DNA from: DATLFA01 sp035525225
GTDB taxonomy: Bacteria > Actinomycetota > Acidimicrobiia > Acidimicrobiales > WLNW01
NCBI GenBank assembly: GCA_035525225.1
Contig: DATLFA010000015.1
Location: forward strand, 62,001-126,000
Length of the DNA stretch: 64,000 nt
Reading direction: 5' to 3'
Shown here: positions 26,859 to 34,256 of the stretch, one piece after another
Position numbering within the stretch: the stretch's first letter is position 1
Layout of the letters: the number at the start of each line of letters is the position of its first letter
Notes under the pieces: generated by a model
What the model saw: the letters and a program-made list of their open reading frames with translations, nothing else
What the model was told of the DNA's origin: nothing
The model's database searches: none
Program-made: the position numbers and the translations under genes

Positions 26859-28199
26859 TCAGTCGCCCGCGTCGCCGCCATACATCTCGCGCACGCCGAT
26901 GTACTTCTCGAGGTTGCGGTGCAGGTTGATGATGCGGCACTCCTCGCCCGAGATCGCAAGGTGGGTGAAGCCGGGCTGGTGCAGACCCCGCTGTGCGTGC
27001 TGCAGATTGCCGACGTCTTGATTGATCACGAGACCGAACACGGGTTGATCCGCACTCATGGTCAGCGCCGGCGGTTGGACGCGGGGAGCGGTCGATGACG
27101 CCGGCACACGGACGAACGCGAACGAATCCATGAAGCACTCGTCGGGGGTCGCGCCCGGACGGGCACGGATGACACTCAACAGGTCGGGGAACACGAGCAC
27201 AGTGATGTTGGGGAAGAAGTTGTATTGATTGAGATCCATCAGCTCCGCGGTGTTGAACATCGTGAAGTCGAGCCCTTGTGCCGCGCCGACGTCGCGTACG
27301 CGCTGCGCGAGGACATCGCGCAGCGTCTGCCCCGCGGGGATGTCCGGTACCGAGCCGGCGGCTGACTTGTCGGCGATCCCGATGCGCCCCCCCATGACCT
27401 CGATGAACGCATCCCACACGTGTTGATCGTCGGGTGTCTGGCGAAGGCGCGGCGACGGCAGACCATAGGGCTGCACCAAGCGGCCGGAGTGTTCCCAGAT
27501 CGCCTGGGGCGAATTGACGTCGTCGCACATCGGCAGCATCTCGCGATGGATGCCCTGCACGTGATACGTCTCGCTGAACGCTTCGATGCAGACCTTCCAG
27601 TTGGCCGGCAACGGCACGGTCACCACCGCGCGGCAGCGGAACTCGTCGATGCCGGCCCACGCGATGTCATCGGGCACCGGCGCCAGGTACTCGGACAACG
27701 GCATGGCATCGGTGTCGAGGTTGACGAAGACCATCGGCCCCCACGTATCGACGAGCACGCTGATGAGCGGGAACTCTTCGTTGCGCAGGACACCGAAACC
27801 CTTGCGTGACGGCACCTCGCGCAATCGACCTTGCAGATCCCACGACCACCGGTGGTAGCCGCAGCGGATCTCGGTGAGCCCGCTGCCCGCGCCGTGGCAG
27901 AGCTCGTTGCCGCGATGGAGGCACACGTTTTGGTAGGCCCGCAGTGCGCCGTCGTCGTCGCGCACGATGAGTACCGAGAACTTGCCGAGGCGGTACTCGT
28001 ACCAGTCGCCCGGGTTGGCCAGGTGGTCGAGCGTGCATGCCAGCTGCCACGTCTTGGGCCACATCCGCTGCTGTTCGAGATCTGCCCACGCGGGGTCGGT
28101 ATAGCGCACGGCAGGAATGCGCACGGGGGTGCGTCGGCGCGTAACGGTCGTGATGGTCGTACCGACCGGCGCGTCGTCGGTGTACTCGGTGATCGCCAT
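26859..28199 (-). CDS. Rieske [2Fe-2S] ring-hydroxylating-type oxygenase, large subunit
   Basis: The 446-residue protein has an N-terminal Rieske domain with Cys93-x-His95 (VCLHRG) and Cys113-x2-His116 (RCGYHRW). The C-terminal SRPBCC-type catalytic domain has the mononuclear-iron motif around FSETYHVQGIHREM, which supplies the two His ligands. It would hydroxylate an aromatic or alicyclic substrate using electrons from a reductase not encoded next to it. Its length exceeds that of 3-ketosteroid 9-alpha-hydroxylase KshA (about 380), so I do not call it KshA. The gene is followed upstream on the same strand by the ArsC-like gene and an acyl-CoA ligase. Confidence 0.9.
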   Translation of the reverse strand: MAITEYTDDAPVGTTITTVTRRRTPVRIPAVRYTDPAWADLEQQRMWPKTWQLACTLDHLANPGDWYEYRLGKFSVLIVRDDDGALRAYQNVCLHRGNELCHGAGSGLTEIRCGYHRWSWDLQGRLREVPSRKGFGVLRNEEFPLISVLVDTWGPMVFVNLDTDAMPLSEYLAPVPDDIAWAGIDEFRCRAVVTVPLPANWKVCIEAFSETYHVQGIHREMLPMCDDVNSPQAIWEHSGRLVQPYGLPSPRLRQTPDDQHVWDAFIEVMGGRIGIADKSAAGSVPDIPAGQTLRDVLAQRVRDVGAAQGLDFTMFNTAELMDLNQYNFFPNITVLVFPDLLSVIRARPGATPDECFMDSFAFVRVPASSTAPRVQPPALTMSADQPVFGLVINQDVGNLQHAQRGLHQPGFTHLAISGEECRIINLHRNLEKYIGVREMYGGDAGD

Positions 28200-28211
28200 G
28201 GTGCGTCCCTT

Positions 28212-28574
28212 CTACTTGGCTTTGAGGAACTTCTCGGCCTTGTCCTTCGGTCGTCCGATGATCGCCTTGTTGCCCTTGACGATGATCGGTCGCTGCATCA
28301 ACTCTTTGTGCTGCAACAAGATGTCGACGACGGCCTTCGGCTTGCCGACGTACGCGGCCGGGTCGAGGCCGAGCTTCTCGAACTTCGCGTCCTTGCGGAC
28401 CAGATCTTCCACCGGGTCTTCGAGCATGCCGATGATCTTCTCGAGCGTGGCCTTGTCGGGCGGGGTCTTCAGGTATTGCACGATGTCAGCGTCGATACCG
28501 ACTTCCTTGGCGACCGCCAAGGCACTGTTCGACGAGTTTCAATTGCCGTTGTGGTAGATCGTCACCTTTGCCAT
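28212..28574 (-). CDS. ArsC/Spx-family protein with in-frame UGA (candidate selenocysteine) at the catalytic position
   Basis: Read through the UGA, this is a full-length 120-residue ArsC-fold (thioredoxin-like) protein. The N-terminus MAKVTIYHNGN-U12-NSSNSAL aligns with the ArsC pattern IYHNPxC12-x2-S-x3-L, so the UGA (28541-28539) replaces the catalytic Cys. The rest matches too: YLKTPPDKATLEKIIGML, LVRKDAKFEKLGL and QRPIIVKGNKAIIGRP. The start ATG at 28574 has GAGGAG 8 bases upstream and lies 13 bp inside the acyl-CoA ligase 3' end. A hairpin in the right place for a bacterial SECIS follows. A sequencing error or nonsense mutation is possible, but sequence downstream of the UGA is conserved and coding. 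Arsenate or another oxidised substrate may be reduced. Confidence 0.78.
28505..28522 (-). promoter_or_regulatory. Candidate bacterial SECIS hairpin
   Basis: On the minus strand CCTTGGC-GGTC-GCCAAGG forms a perfect 7-bp stem with a four-base loop. The loop begins 24 nt after the UGA at 28541-28539, within the 16-37 nt window known for bacterial SECIS elements. The first loop bases are GG, matching the requirement for a G at one of the first two loop positions. The element lies inside the coding frame, as bacterial SECIS elements do. Binding by SelB is inferred. Confidence 0.7.
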
Positions 28575-30451
28575 TGGGGTGCTCCTCGCTGTTGACTTCG
28601 GGGTTGATCGTTGAATCGGTCGCGCAGCACGTTCTTGGTCATCTTGCCCGCCGCGTTGCGGGGAATGACGTCGACCAGTTCGAGTTGCTCGGGGACAGCC
28701 TGCTTGCGCAGTCCCCGCTCGTTCAAGAAATCACGCATCTCGGCAAAGGTCAAAGGGGCGGTGCCGTCGGCCGACGAGACCACCGCACACACGCGTTCAC
28801 CGGTCTTGGCGTCGGCCAGCCCGACGACCGCCACGTCGTGCACTTTTGGGTGCGTATAGAGCAGGTCTTCGACTTCTTTGGCCGAGATGTTCTCGGCATT
28901 GCGGATGATGACATCCTTCGACCGGCCGGTGATGACGACGTAGCCATCGGCATCGAGCGTGCCGAGATCGCCGGTGCGAAAGTAGCCCTCGTCGTCGAAC
29001 GCCTCTGCGTTGAGACGCTCGTCGAGGTAGCCCAACATCATCTGCGGTGCCTTCGCCCGCAGTTCGCCCTCTTCGCCCGGCGCGGCGCGAGTGCCGTCGA
29101 GCTTGACCACGATCAACTCGACGCCGGGCATCAGGAATCCTTCGGTCTGAGCCAGGCGTTCGAGTGAGTCCTTGGTCGACGCCATGGCGAGGATCGGCAC
29201 CTCGGTGAGCCCCCATCCCGAAACGACGACTGCACCCAACTCGTCGTTGACCTCGTAGGTGAGCTGCGGCGGCTTGGGCGCGCCGCCCCCGGGGAAGCAC
29301 TTGGCGCGCGGGAACAACGGCACGTCGGGTTGTTCTCGCTGCACGTCGAGATACGCGAGATGAAACGGAGTGCCCGAGCCCGGATGCGTGCACCCTTCGC
29401 GCGACAGGTAGCGCGGCGTGCGTTTGGCGTCGAACGCTTCTTCGAACAGCAAGGTTGCGCCGTACTGCAACGAGAGCACCATCCACATGATGCCGCCGAT
29501 GTGGGGGAACGGGAACACGAGTGACGGCCGGTCACCTTGTCGGACGTCGAAGCGTTGACCGGTCGTGCGGGCCACGATGGCATTGGCGGCATCGGTGTGG
29601 CGCGCCCCCTTGGGGTCGCTCGTCGTGCCCGACGTGTACAGCAGCCACCGTACCGGCAGCTCACCCGAAGGCAGCGGCCGGGGCGCGGGCAGCAAGGTCC
29701 GCGGATCGCCGTCGGGAAACGCGCCACGCTCGACGGTCAGCACTTCGAGCCCGTGGATGGCCGCCGCCACCGCATTGGCCATCGCCGTGTAGTCGTATCC
29801 CCGCCATACTCCGGGCACGATCAACAGCTTGGCGCCGGCCTGTTTGGCACAAAAGCCGACCTCCCGTTCGCGGTAGATCGCGATGATCGGGTTCTGCACC
29901 GCGTCGAGGCGGTTGATCGCCGCGCTCAGCACCATCGAGTCGATCCAACTCGGCAGCTCCCAGGAGACGACGTCGTCCGCGCCGATGCCCATGGCCATGA
30001 GGCCTGCGGCCATGCGTTCGGCTCGCTCCTTGAACTGCAGGAAGGTGAGGCGCCCGCCCGATTCGTCGCAGGCCATCTCGAGGTCGGGCGTCGCGGCGAC
30101 CCTCGCCTCGATCAGCTCCCACAGATTGCGACCGTCGCAGAGCGGCCATTCGGTGTGCGCCTTGATGAACGCGCCGGTCGGGTCGATCCACCCCATCTTC
30201 TGGGCGAAGCCGAGCATCTTGTCGAACCCTGCGTCCCAGTCTGTGCTGGTTTGCGGGGCGGCGAGCCGCCGCACAAGGTCGATGGCCACGTACACATGGC
30301 TCGGTTCCTCACACCGCCGGCCGCCCTCGCCCAGCGCGTCCGCGATGTCGTCGTCGAGACCCGGTCCGCTCGCCGCCACGTGGAACTGCTTGAAGTTCTC
30401 GGGCTCGGCGAGCTCGACCACGCCCGAGGTCAGGTCCACCCTCACGTACAT
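28562..30451 (-). CDS. AMP-dependent acyl-CoA ligase with extra N-terminal domain
   Basis: The 629-residue protein carries an ANL-superfamily ligase from about residue 110 onward. Motif A3 reads LLYTSGTTSDPKG, A5 is GWGLTE, A7 is YFRTGDLG, A8 begins GRSKDVIIRNAENIS and the C-terminal catalytic lysine lies in PRNAAGKMTKNVLR. It activates a carboxylic acid to its CoA thioester. The first 110 residues (MYVRVDLTSGVVELAEPENF onward) are not part of the usual fold; they contain small helical segments and GWIDPTGAFIKAHTEW just before the ligase. ATG 30451 is chosen because the frame upstream meets a divergent gene. The 3' end overlaps the ArsC-like gene by 13 bp, implying coupled translation. Confidence 0.88.
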   Translation of the reverse strand: MYVRVDLTSGVVELAEPENFKQFHVAASGPGLDDDIADALGEGGRRCEEPSHVYVAIDLVRRLAAPQTSTDWDAGFDKMLGFAQKMGWIDPTGAFIKAHTEWPLCDGRNLWELIEARVAATPDLEMACDESGGRLTFLQFKERAERMAAGLMAMGIGADDVVSWELPSWIDSMVLSAAINRLDAVQNPIIAIYREREVGFCAKQAGAKLLIVPGVWRGYDYTAMANAVAAAIHGLEVLTVERGAFPDGDPRTLLPAPRPLPSGELPVRWLLYTSGTTSDPKGARHTDAANAIVARTTGQRFDVRQGDRPSLVFPFPHIGGIMWMVLSLQYGATLLFEEAFDAKRTPRYLSREGCTHPGSGTPFHLAYLDVQREQPDVPLFPRAKCFPGGGAPKPPQLTYEVNDELGAVVVSGWGLTEVPILAMASTKDSLERLAQTEGFLMPGVELIVVKLDGTRAAPGEEGELRAKAPQMMLGYLDERLNAEAFDDEGYFRTGDLGTLDADGYVVITGRSKDVIIRNAENISAKEVEDLLYTHPKVHDVAVVGLADAKTGERVCAVVSSADGTAPLTFAEMRDFLNERGLRKQAVPEQLELVDVIPRNAAGKMTKNVLRDRFNDQPRSQQRGAPQWQR

Positions 30452-30488
30452 GGAGCCTGACCCTAGCTCCGGCCCGGTCCTCGGCAAC

Positions 30489-31133
30489 GTGTCAGACTCA
30501 CGGGCTGTGGGTGTCTACGGTGACCAGGTCCTGCCTCGGCTGATGGACAAGGTGATGGACAACAACGACATCCGCGCCTTGCGTCGCCAGTCACTCGACG
30601 GCATCAGCGGCGTCGTGCTCGAGATCGGTTTCGGCTCGGGGCTCAACGTGCCGCTCTATCCGCCCGAAGTCACCAAGGTCTACGCGGTCGACCCTGCGAC
30701 CGTCGGGCGCAAGCTCGCCGCCGAACGTATCGATCAGTCGAACATCGACGTGGAGTTCATCGGTCTCGACGGTGAAGACATACCGCTTGCCGACGAATCG
30801 GTCGACAACGCGGTGTCGAGCTTCACGCTGTGCACGATCCCCGACGAAGGGCGTGCGCTTCGCGAAGTGCACCGCGTGCTCAAACCGAGCGGCCTGCTCC
30901 ACTTCGTCGAGCACGGATTGTCGCCCGACGACAATGTGAACAAGTGGCAACACCGCATCCAACCCTTCAGCAGTCGCATATTCGGCGGTTGCCAACTCAC
31001 GCGGGCCCACGACCAAGCACTGCTGGCCGCCGGATTCACGATCGAACGGCTCGACCGCGAATACGGCAAGGGTCCCAAACCCTTCGTCTTCCACTACATC
31101 GGCACGGCGCGCAAAGCAGCGGTGATCCTATGA
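30489..31133 (+). CDS. Class I SAM-dependent methyltransferase (UbiE/Methyltransf_11 type)
   Basis: The 214-residue protein has the SAM-binding motif I VLEIGFGSGLNVPLY (about residues 41-55), an acidic motif II at VYAVDPATVG, and the motif IV/post region VSSFTLCTIPDEGRALREVH, as in small-molecule methyltransferases. GTG 30489 is the chosen start, leaving 37 bp to the divergent ligase gene; a second GTG at 30507 is also possible. The stop overlaps the next gene by 4 bp (ATGA). The substrate is unknown; lipid or quinone-like molecules are common for the family. Confidence 0.86.
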   Translation: MSDSRAVGVYGDQVLPRLMDKVMDNNDIRALRRQSLDGISGVVLEIGFGSGLNVPLYPPEVTKVYAVDPATVGRKLAAERIDQSNIDVEFIGLDGEDIPLADESVDNAVSSFTLCTIPDEGRALREVHRVLKPSGLLHFVEHGLSPDDNVNKWQHRIQPFSSRIFGGCQLTRAHDQALLAAGFTIERLDREYGKGPKPFVFHYIGTARKAAVIL

Positions 31134-31453
31134 GCATCGCCGTCGCGATCGACCGACTCGGCGAAGAGATGGCACGCTTCGGCGACAGCGCGTTCGTTCT
31201 CACCACGAGCGACGACGGGCGACCACACATCAGCCATGTCGCCGTCACCCACGAAGACGGGTTGCTGCGCTGCACTGTCGGCGGTCGCAGTGCGGGCAAT
31301 GCCCGAACACGCGCTCAGATCGCGGTGCTGTGGCCGCCGAGCTCGACCGACGGCTTCAGTCTGATCGTCGACGCCGATGCGACCGTCGACGGGTCCGAGT
31401 TACGACTGACGCCGACCAAAGCGGTGCTCCACCGGCCGGCCCCGGTTCAGTAA
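31130..31453 (+). CDS. Pyridoxamine-5'-phosphate-oxidase-like split-barrel protein
   Basis: The 107-residue protein has the short flavin/F420-binding split-barrel pattern: SAFVLTTSDDGRPHISHVAVTHEDG, a strand-rich middle with RSAGNARTRAQIAVLWPP, and a final strand. Such small members bind FMN, haem or F420, or act as ligand sensors. The start ATG overlaps the methyltransferase stop by 4 bp, so the two genes form a pair. The 3' end overlaps the convergent membrane-protein gene by 7 bp. Confidence 0.75.
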   Translation: MSIAVAIDRLGEEMARFGDSAFVLTTSDDGRPHISHVAVTHEDGLLRCTVGGRSAGNARTRAQIAVLWPPSSTDGFSLIVDADATVDGSELRLTPTKAVLHRPAPVQ

Positions 31454-32346
31454 TAGCCGCGGGCGCCGCCGGGACGCTGGTTCCACGCGCTGATCGCGTC
31501 GCGGTATTCGACGCCGGCCACAGTCGGGTACTCGTCGTAGACGAGTTGGTTGACCAACGGAAGCAACTCGCCCATCTTCGCCGCGAGGATCGGCAGCTCG
31601 CGGGGCTCACACATCTTGCCGTGACACAACACGTAGTTGCCGAATGTCTCGAAGGCGAAGTGACGCTCGAAGCCGAGGATGAAGTCGATCATCTGCGCAT
31701 CGAGGAACAGCGAAGCAAACCGCTTGTCCGCGCACCGTACGTCATAGCCACGGTTGAACTCCTCGGACTCGAAGTCGATGTCCTCCGCGCCGACCATCTC
31801 GAACGCGCGCGTGATCAGGTTCGACGGAGCGATCATCATCGGAGGTAAGAACGCGTCGAGCTTGACGACCGCTGCCGATCTCGCCTTCGAGAACCGCTTC
31901 GTGGTTTTGCTCGAGGAGCGGTTGCTCTCTCCCCAACCGTCCATGCCCCACAGATAGTCGACGAATTCTGATTCGCGCTGACTCTCGCTCGCCGAGTATT
32001 CGACGTAGCTCGAGAAGTCGAAGGCGCGCACCACCGCGCCGGTGCTCGACCTGCCGGTGACGACATTGCTGATACGTGTGCCTTTGCCGTGGGCGAAGGA
32101 TGCGAAACGCAGCTCGCCGAGACCGGCGGGATCAGTGTTGTGGTACTGGAAACCCGCCCCGAGTGCCGCCACCCTCACTTCTCGGTCGCGCAGACCGTGG
32201 CGCCGCACCGTCTCGATCATGATGACTGCGAACAGCAGCAAGAGCGCGAGGATGCCGTACTTGCCCCACGTCGGCATCCGATCGAACGCGGTCTCGGTTG
32301 GTTCGGCGCCCGACGCCTGTTGAAGAAGCAGTGCGAACCGCATCAC
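31447..32346 (-). CDS. Hypothetical membrane protein (DUF3137-like), 299 aa
   Basis: The N-terminus has one transmembrane helix (YGILALLLLFAVIMIETV, about residues 30-47) followed by a cytosolic domain. The domain begins with a short helix (VRVAALGAGFQYHNTDPAGL), continues with strands (VVRAFDFSSYVEY), and contains NRGYDVRCADKRFASLFLDAQ, a pattern seen in DUF3137-type proteins. A cysteine pair (VLCHGKMCEP) near residue 245 stands out. The function is unknown. Two consecutive ATG codons (32346, 32343) are possible starts. Confidence 0.7.
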   Translation of the reverse strand: MMRFALLLQQASGAEPTETAFDRMPTWGKYGILALLLLFAVIMIETVRRHGLRDREVRVAALGAGFQYHNTDPAGLGELRFASFAHGKGTRISNVVTGRSSTGAVVRAFDFSSYVEYSASESQRESEFVDYLWGMDGWGESNRSSSKTTKRFSKARSAAVVKLDAFLPPMMIAPSNLITRAFEMVGAEDIDFESEEFNRGYDVRCADKRFASLFLDAQMIDFILGFERHFAFETFGNYVLCHGKMCEPRELPILAAKMGELLPLVNQLVYDEYPTVAGVEYRDAISAWNQRPGGARGYY

Positions 32347-32391
32347 CGCTATATCGGCCGGCGGGTGGCGCTCCTGAGGGGCTATCTGGCG

Positions 32392-33207
32392 TTAGAAACC
32401 GGTCCATTGTGGGGGGCGCTTTTCCCGGAAGCTGGCGACGCCTTCGGTCATGTCCTGAGTCTGCGTCACCGCCTCGACGGCCCATGCCTCCTCTTCCATG
32501 ATCGTGCGCATATCGACATCGACGCTGCGATTGAGCAACCACTTCATCAACATGTACGCCCGCGTGGGGCCGCCGGCCAGTCGTTCCGCCCACTCGCGCG
32601 CCGTCGACTGGAGCTCGGCCTGGGGGACGACCTTGTTGCACAGGCCGATCTCGAGCGCCCGTTGTGCGGGCACGTCGTCGGCGAAGAAGCAGAGCTCTTT
32701 CGCCTTTTGCAGACCGATGAGCCGCGGCAGGATCCAGGTGCCGAGCCCATCGGGGATCAGGCCGCGCCGGGCGAAAACTTCTATGAACTTCGCGTTGTCG
32801 GCCATGATCACGAGGTCGCACACGAGCGCCAGGTGGGCACCGACACCGGCCGCCGTGCCGTTGACGGCGGCGATGATCGGCAACTCGGAGTTGATGATCG
32901 CCGGCATCAGCTGCAACTGGCCGTTGAGCATCATGCGCCGGTTCTGCCCGACGATTCGTTCGGGCGCGCCTTCGGGTCGCACGACGGCTCGATCGGTGGA
33001 GATGTCGGCGCCGGGACAGAACATCTTCTCGCCCGTCGCCGTGATGACGATCGCGCGCGCTTCGTAGGTCACGTTGAGGTCGTTGATGATGTCGCGCATG
33101 CGGTCGCGAACCTCGGGCGTCATCGCGTTGCCGACCTGCGGACGATTCATCGTCAACCAGGCAACACCGTTTTCGATGCGGTACAGCAGATCTTCTTCGA
33201 CGCCCAT
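32392..33207 (-). CDS. Enoyl-CoA hydratase/isomerase family protein
   Basis: The 271-residue protein has a complete crotonase fold. The CoA-binding segment is ITATGEKMFCPGADIS. The oxyanion-hole block AAVNGTAAGVGAHLALVCDL and the active-site region AKFIEVFARRGLIPDGLGTWILPRL follow. The position usually holding one catalytic Glu reads GLIPDGLG, so hydratase versus isomerase is open. The ATG at 33207 is preferred over GTG 33210 because GGAGG sits 7 bases upstream of the ATG. It stands alone, 46 bp from the membrane-protein gene and divergent from the SMP-30 gene. Confidence 0.87.
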   Translation of the reverse strand: MGVEEDLLYRIENGVAWLTMNRPQVGNAMTPEVRDRMRDIINDLNVTYEARAIVITATGEKMFCPGADISTDRAVVRPEGAPERIVGQNRRMMLNGQLQLMPAIINSELPIIAAVNGTAAGVGAHLALVCDLVIMADNAKFIEVFARRGLIPDGLGTWILPRLIGLQKAKELCFFADDVPAQRALEIGLCNKVVPQAELQSTAREWAERLAGGPTRAYMLMKWLLNRSVDVDMRTIMEEEAWAVEAVTQTQDMTEGVASFREKRPPQWTGF

Positions 33208-33261
33208 CACACGACCTCCGTCTCGACAGCCGTCGCAGGCTAGTCTCCGGGCAATACGGAA

Positions 33262-34242
33262 ATGACGTCTACGGGGGCCGTGATGACCGACAGTTCGATT
33301 CAGCGGTTACCTACGCCCGAGAGCAGAGTCTTCGCCCGCGGCCTGCGATTCCCCGAAGGTCCGGTGGCGATGGACGACGGTTCGGTACTCGTCGTCGAAG
33401 TGCGCGGCGGCACGCTGAGCCGGTGCGCGCCCGATGGTTCGGTCACGGTCGTGGCCACCGTCAACCCGGCGGGGTTCGGCGGGGCAAACGGTGCCGCGAT
33501 CGGGCCCGACGGCGCGGTGTACATCACCAACAACGGCGGCTTCTACTGGTCCGAGCGCGACGGCTGGGAGGTGCCGATCAACATCGAGACCGGCGCCAAC
33601 GTGCCGCCGATGTACGAGGGCGGTTGGATCAACCGGGTCGACCTCGCCACTGGTGAGGTGCAGGTCCTGTATCGCGAGTGCGACGGTCACCGATTCACGG
33701 GGCCGAACGACATCGTGTTCGATTCGCAGGGCGGCTTCTGGTTCACCGATCTCGGCAAGAACCAAGAGCGGACGATCGACAAGGGCGGCGTGTACTACGC
33801 GCAACCCGACGGATCGAAGGTCGAACGCAAGGTTTGGCCGATGTGGACACCGAACGGGGTCGGCCTCTCCCCCGACGAGTCGACGTTGTACGTCGCCGAG
33901 TCGATGACCGGCCGCTTGTGGGCGTTCGATCTTCCGAGCCCGGGCGTCATCGCTCCGGCCGCGCGCGGCCACGGGGGTCGCTGCCTGGCCAACACCTTGG
34001 GCCATTTCGATTCGCTCGCCGTCGAGGCCGACGGCAACATCGTCGTCGCCGCCATCGGCGATGGCCTGTGTGTGGTCGCGCCCGACGGATCCGACATGCA
34101 CTACGTCACGATCCCCGACGCCGCGACGACCAACGTCTGTTTCGGCGGGCCCGATCGTCGCACGGCGTTCGTCACGTTGTCGGCGGGCGGCCAAGTACTC
34201 GAAGTCGAGTGGCCGCGTCCCGGCCTCGCCCTCAACTACTGA
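33262..34242 (+). CDS. SMP-30/gluconolactonase/LRE-family protein
   Basis: The 326-residue protein is a six-bladed beta-propeller. Typical segments are GLRFPEGPVAMDDGSVLVVE, the RFTGPNDIVFDSQGGFWFTD metal-loop block, PNGVGLSPDESTLYVAES and GHFDSLAVEADGNIVVA. In this family Glu, Asn and Asp side chains coordinate a divalent metal that hydrolyses lactones. ATG 33262 is used; an internal ATG at 33283 is also plausible. It is followed by an acyl-CoA ligase after 14 bp, suggesting lactone opening and CoA activation in one pathway. Confidence 0.9.
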   Translation: MTSTGAVMTDSSIQRLPTPESRVFARGLRFPEGPVAMDDGSVLVVEVRGGTLSRCAPDGSVTVVATVNPAGFGGANGAAIGPDGAVYITNNGGFYWSERDGWEVPINIETGANVPPMYEGGWINRVDLATGEVQVLYRECDGHRFTGPNDIVFDSQGGFWFTDLGKNQERTIDKGGVYYAQPDGSKVERKVWPMWTPNGVGLSPDESTLYVAESMTGRLWAFDLPSPGVIAPAARGHGGRCLANTLGHFDSLAVEADGNIVVAAIGDGLCVVAPDGSDMHYVTIPDAATTNVCFGGPDRRTAFVTLSAGGQVLEVEWPRPGLALNY

Positions 34243-34256
34243 ATGCAGAGATACCG

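Noticed and set aside
26859..28199. Calling the Rieske oxygenase KshA
   Set aside because: It is about 60 residues longer than KshA and I see no specific residues for 3-ketosteroid binding.
28212..28520. Shorter ArsC-like protein starting downstream of the UGA
   Set aside because: It would lack the N-terminal strand and active-site loop of the thioredoxin fold. The full frame has a good ribosome site at 28574.
28521..28574. Reading the UGA in the ArsC-like gene as a simple nonsense mutation or sequencing error
   Set aside because: The UGA falls exactly on the catalytic Cys, a well-placed SECIS-like hairpin follows, and both flanks are conserved. A simple error remains possible and is listed as the refuting test.
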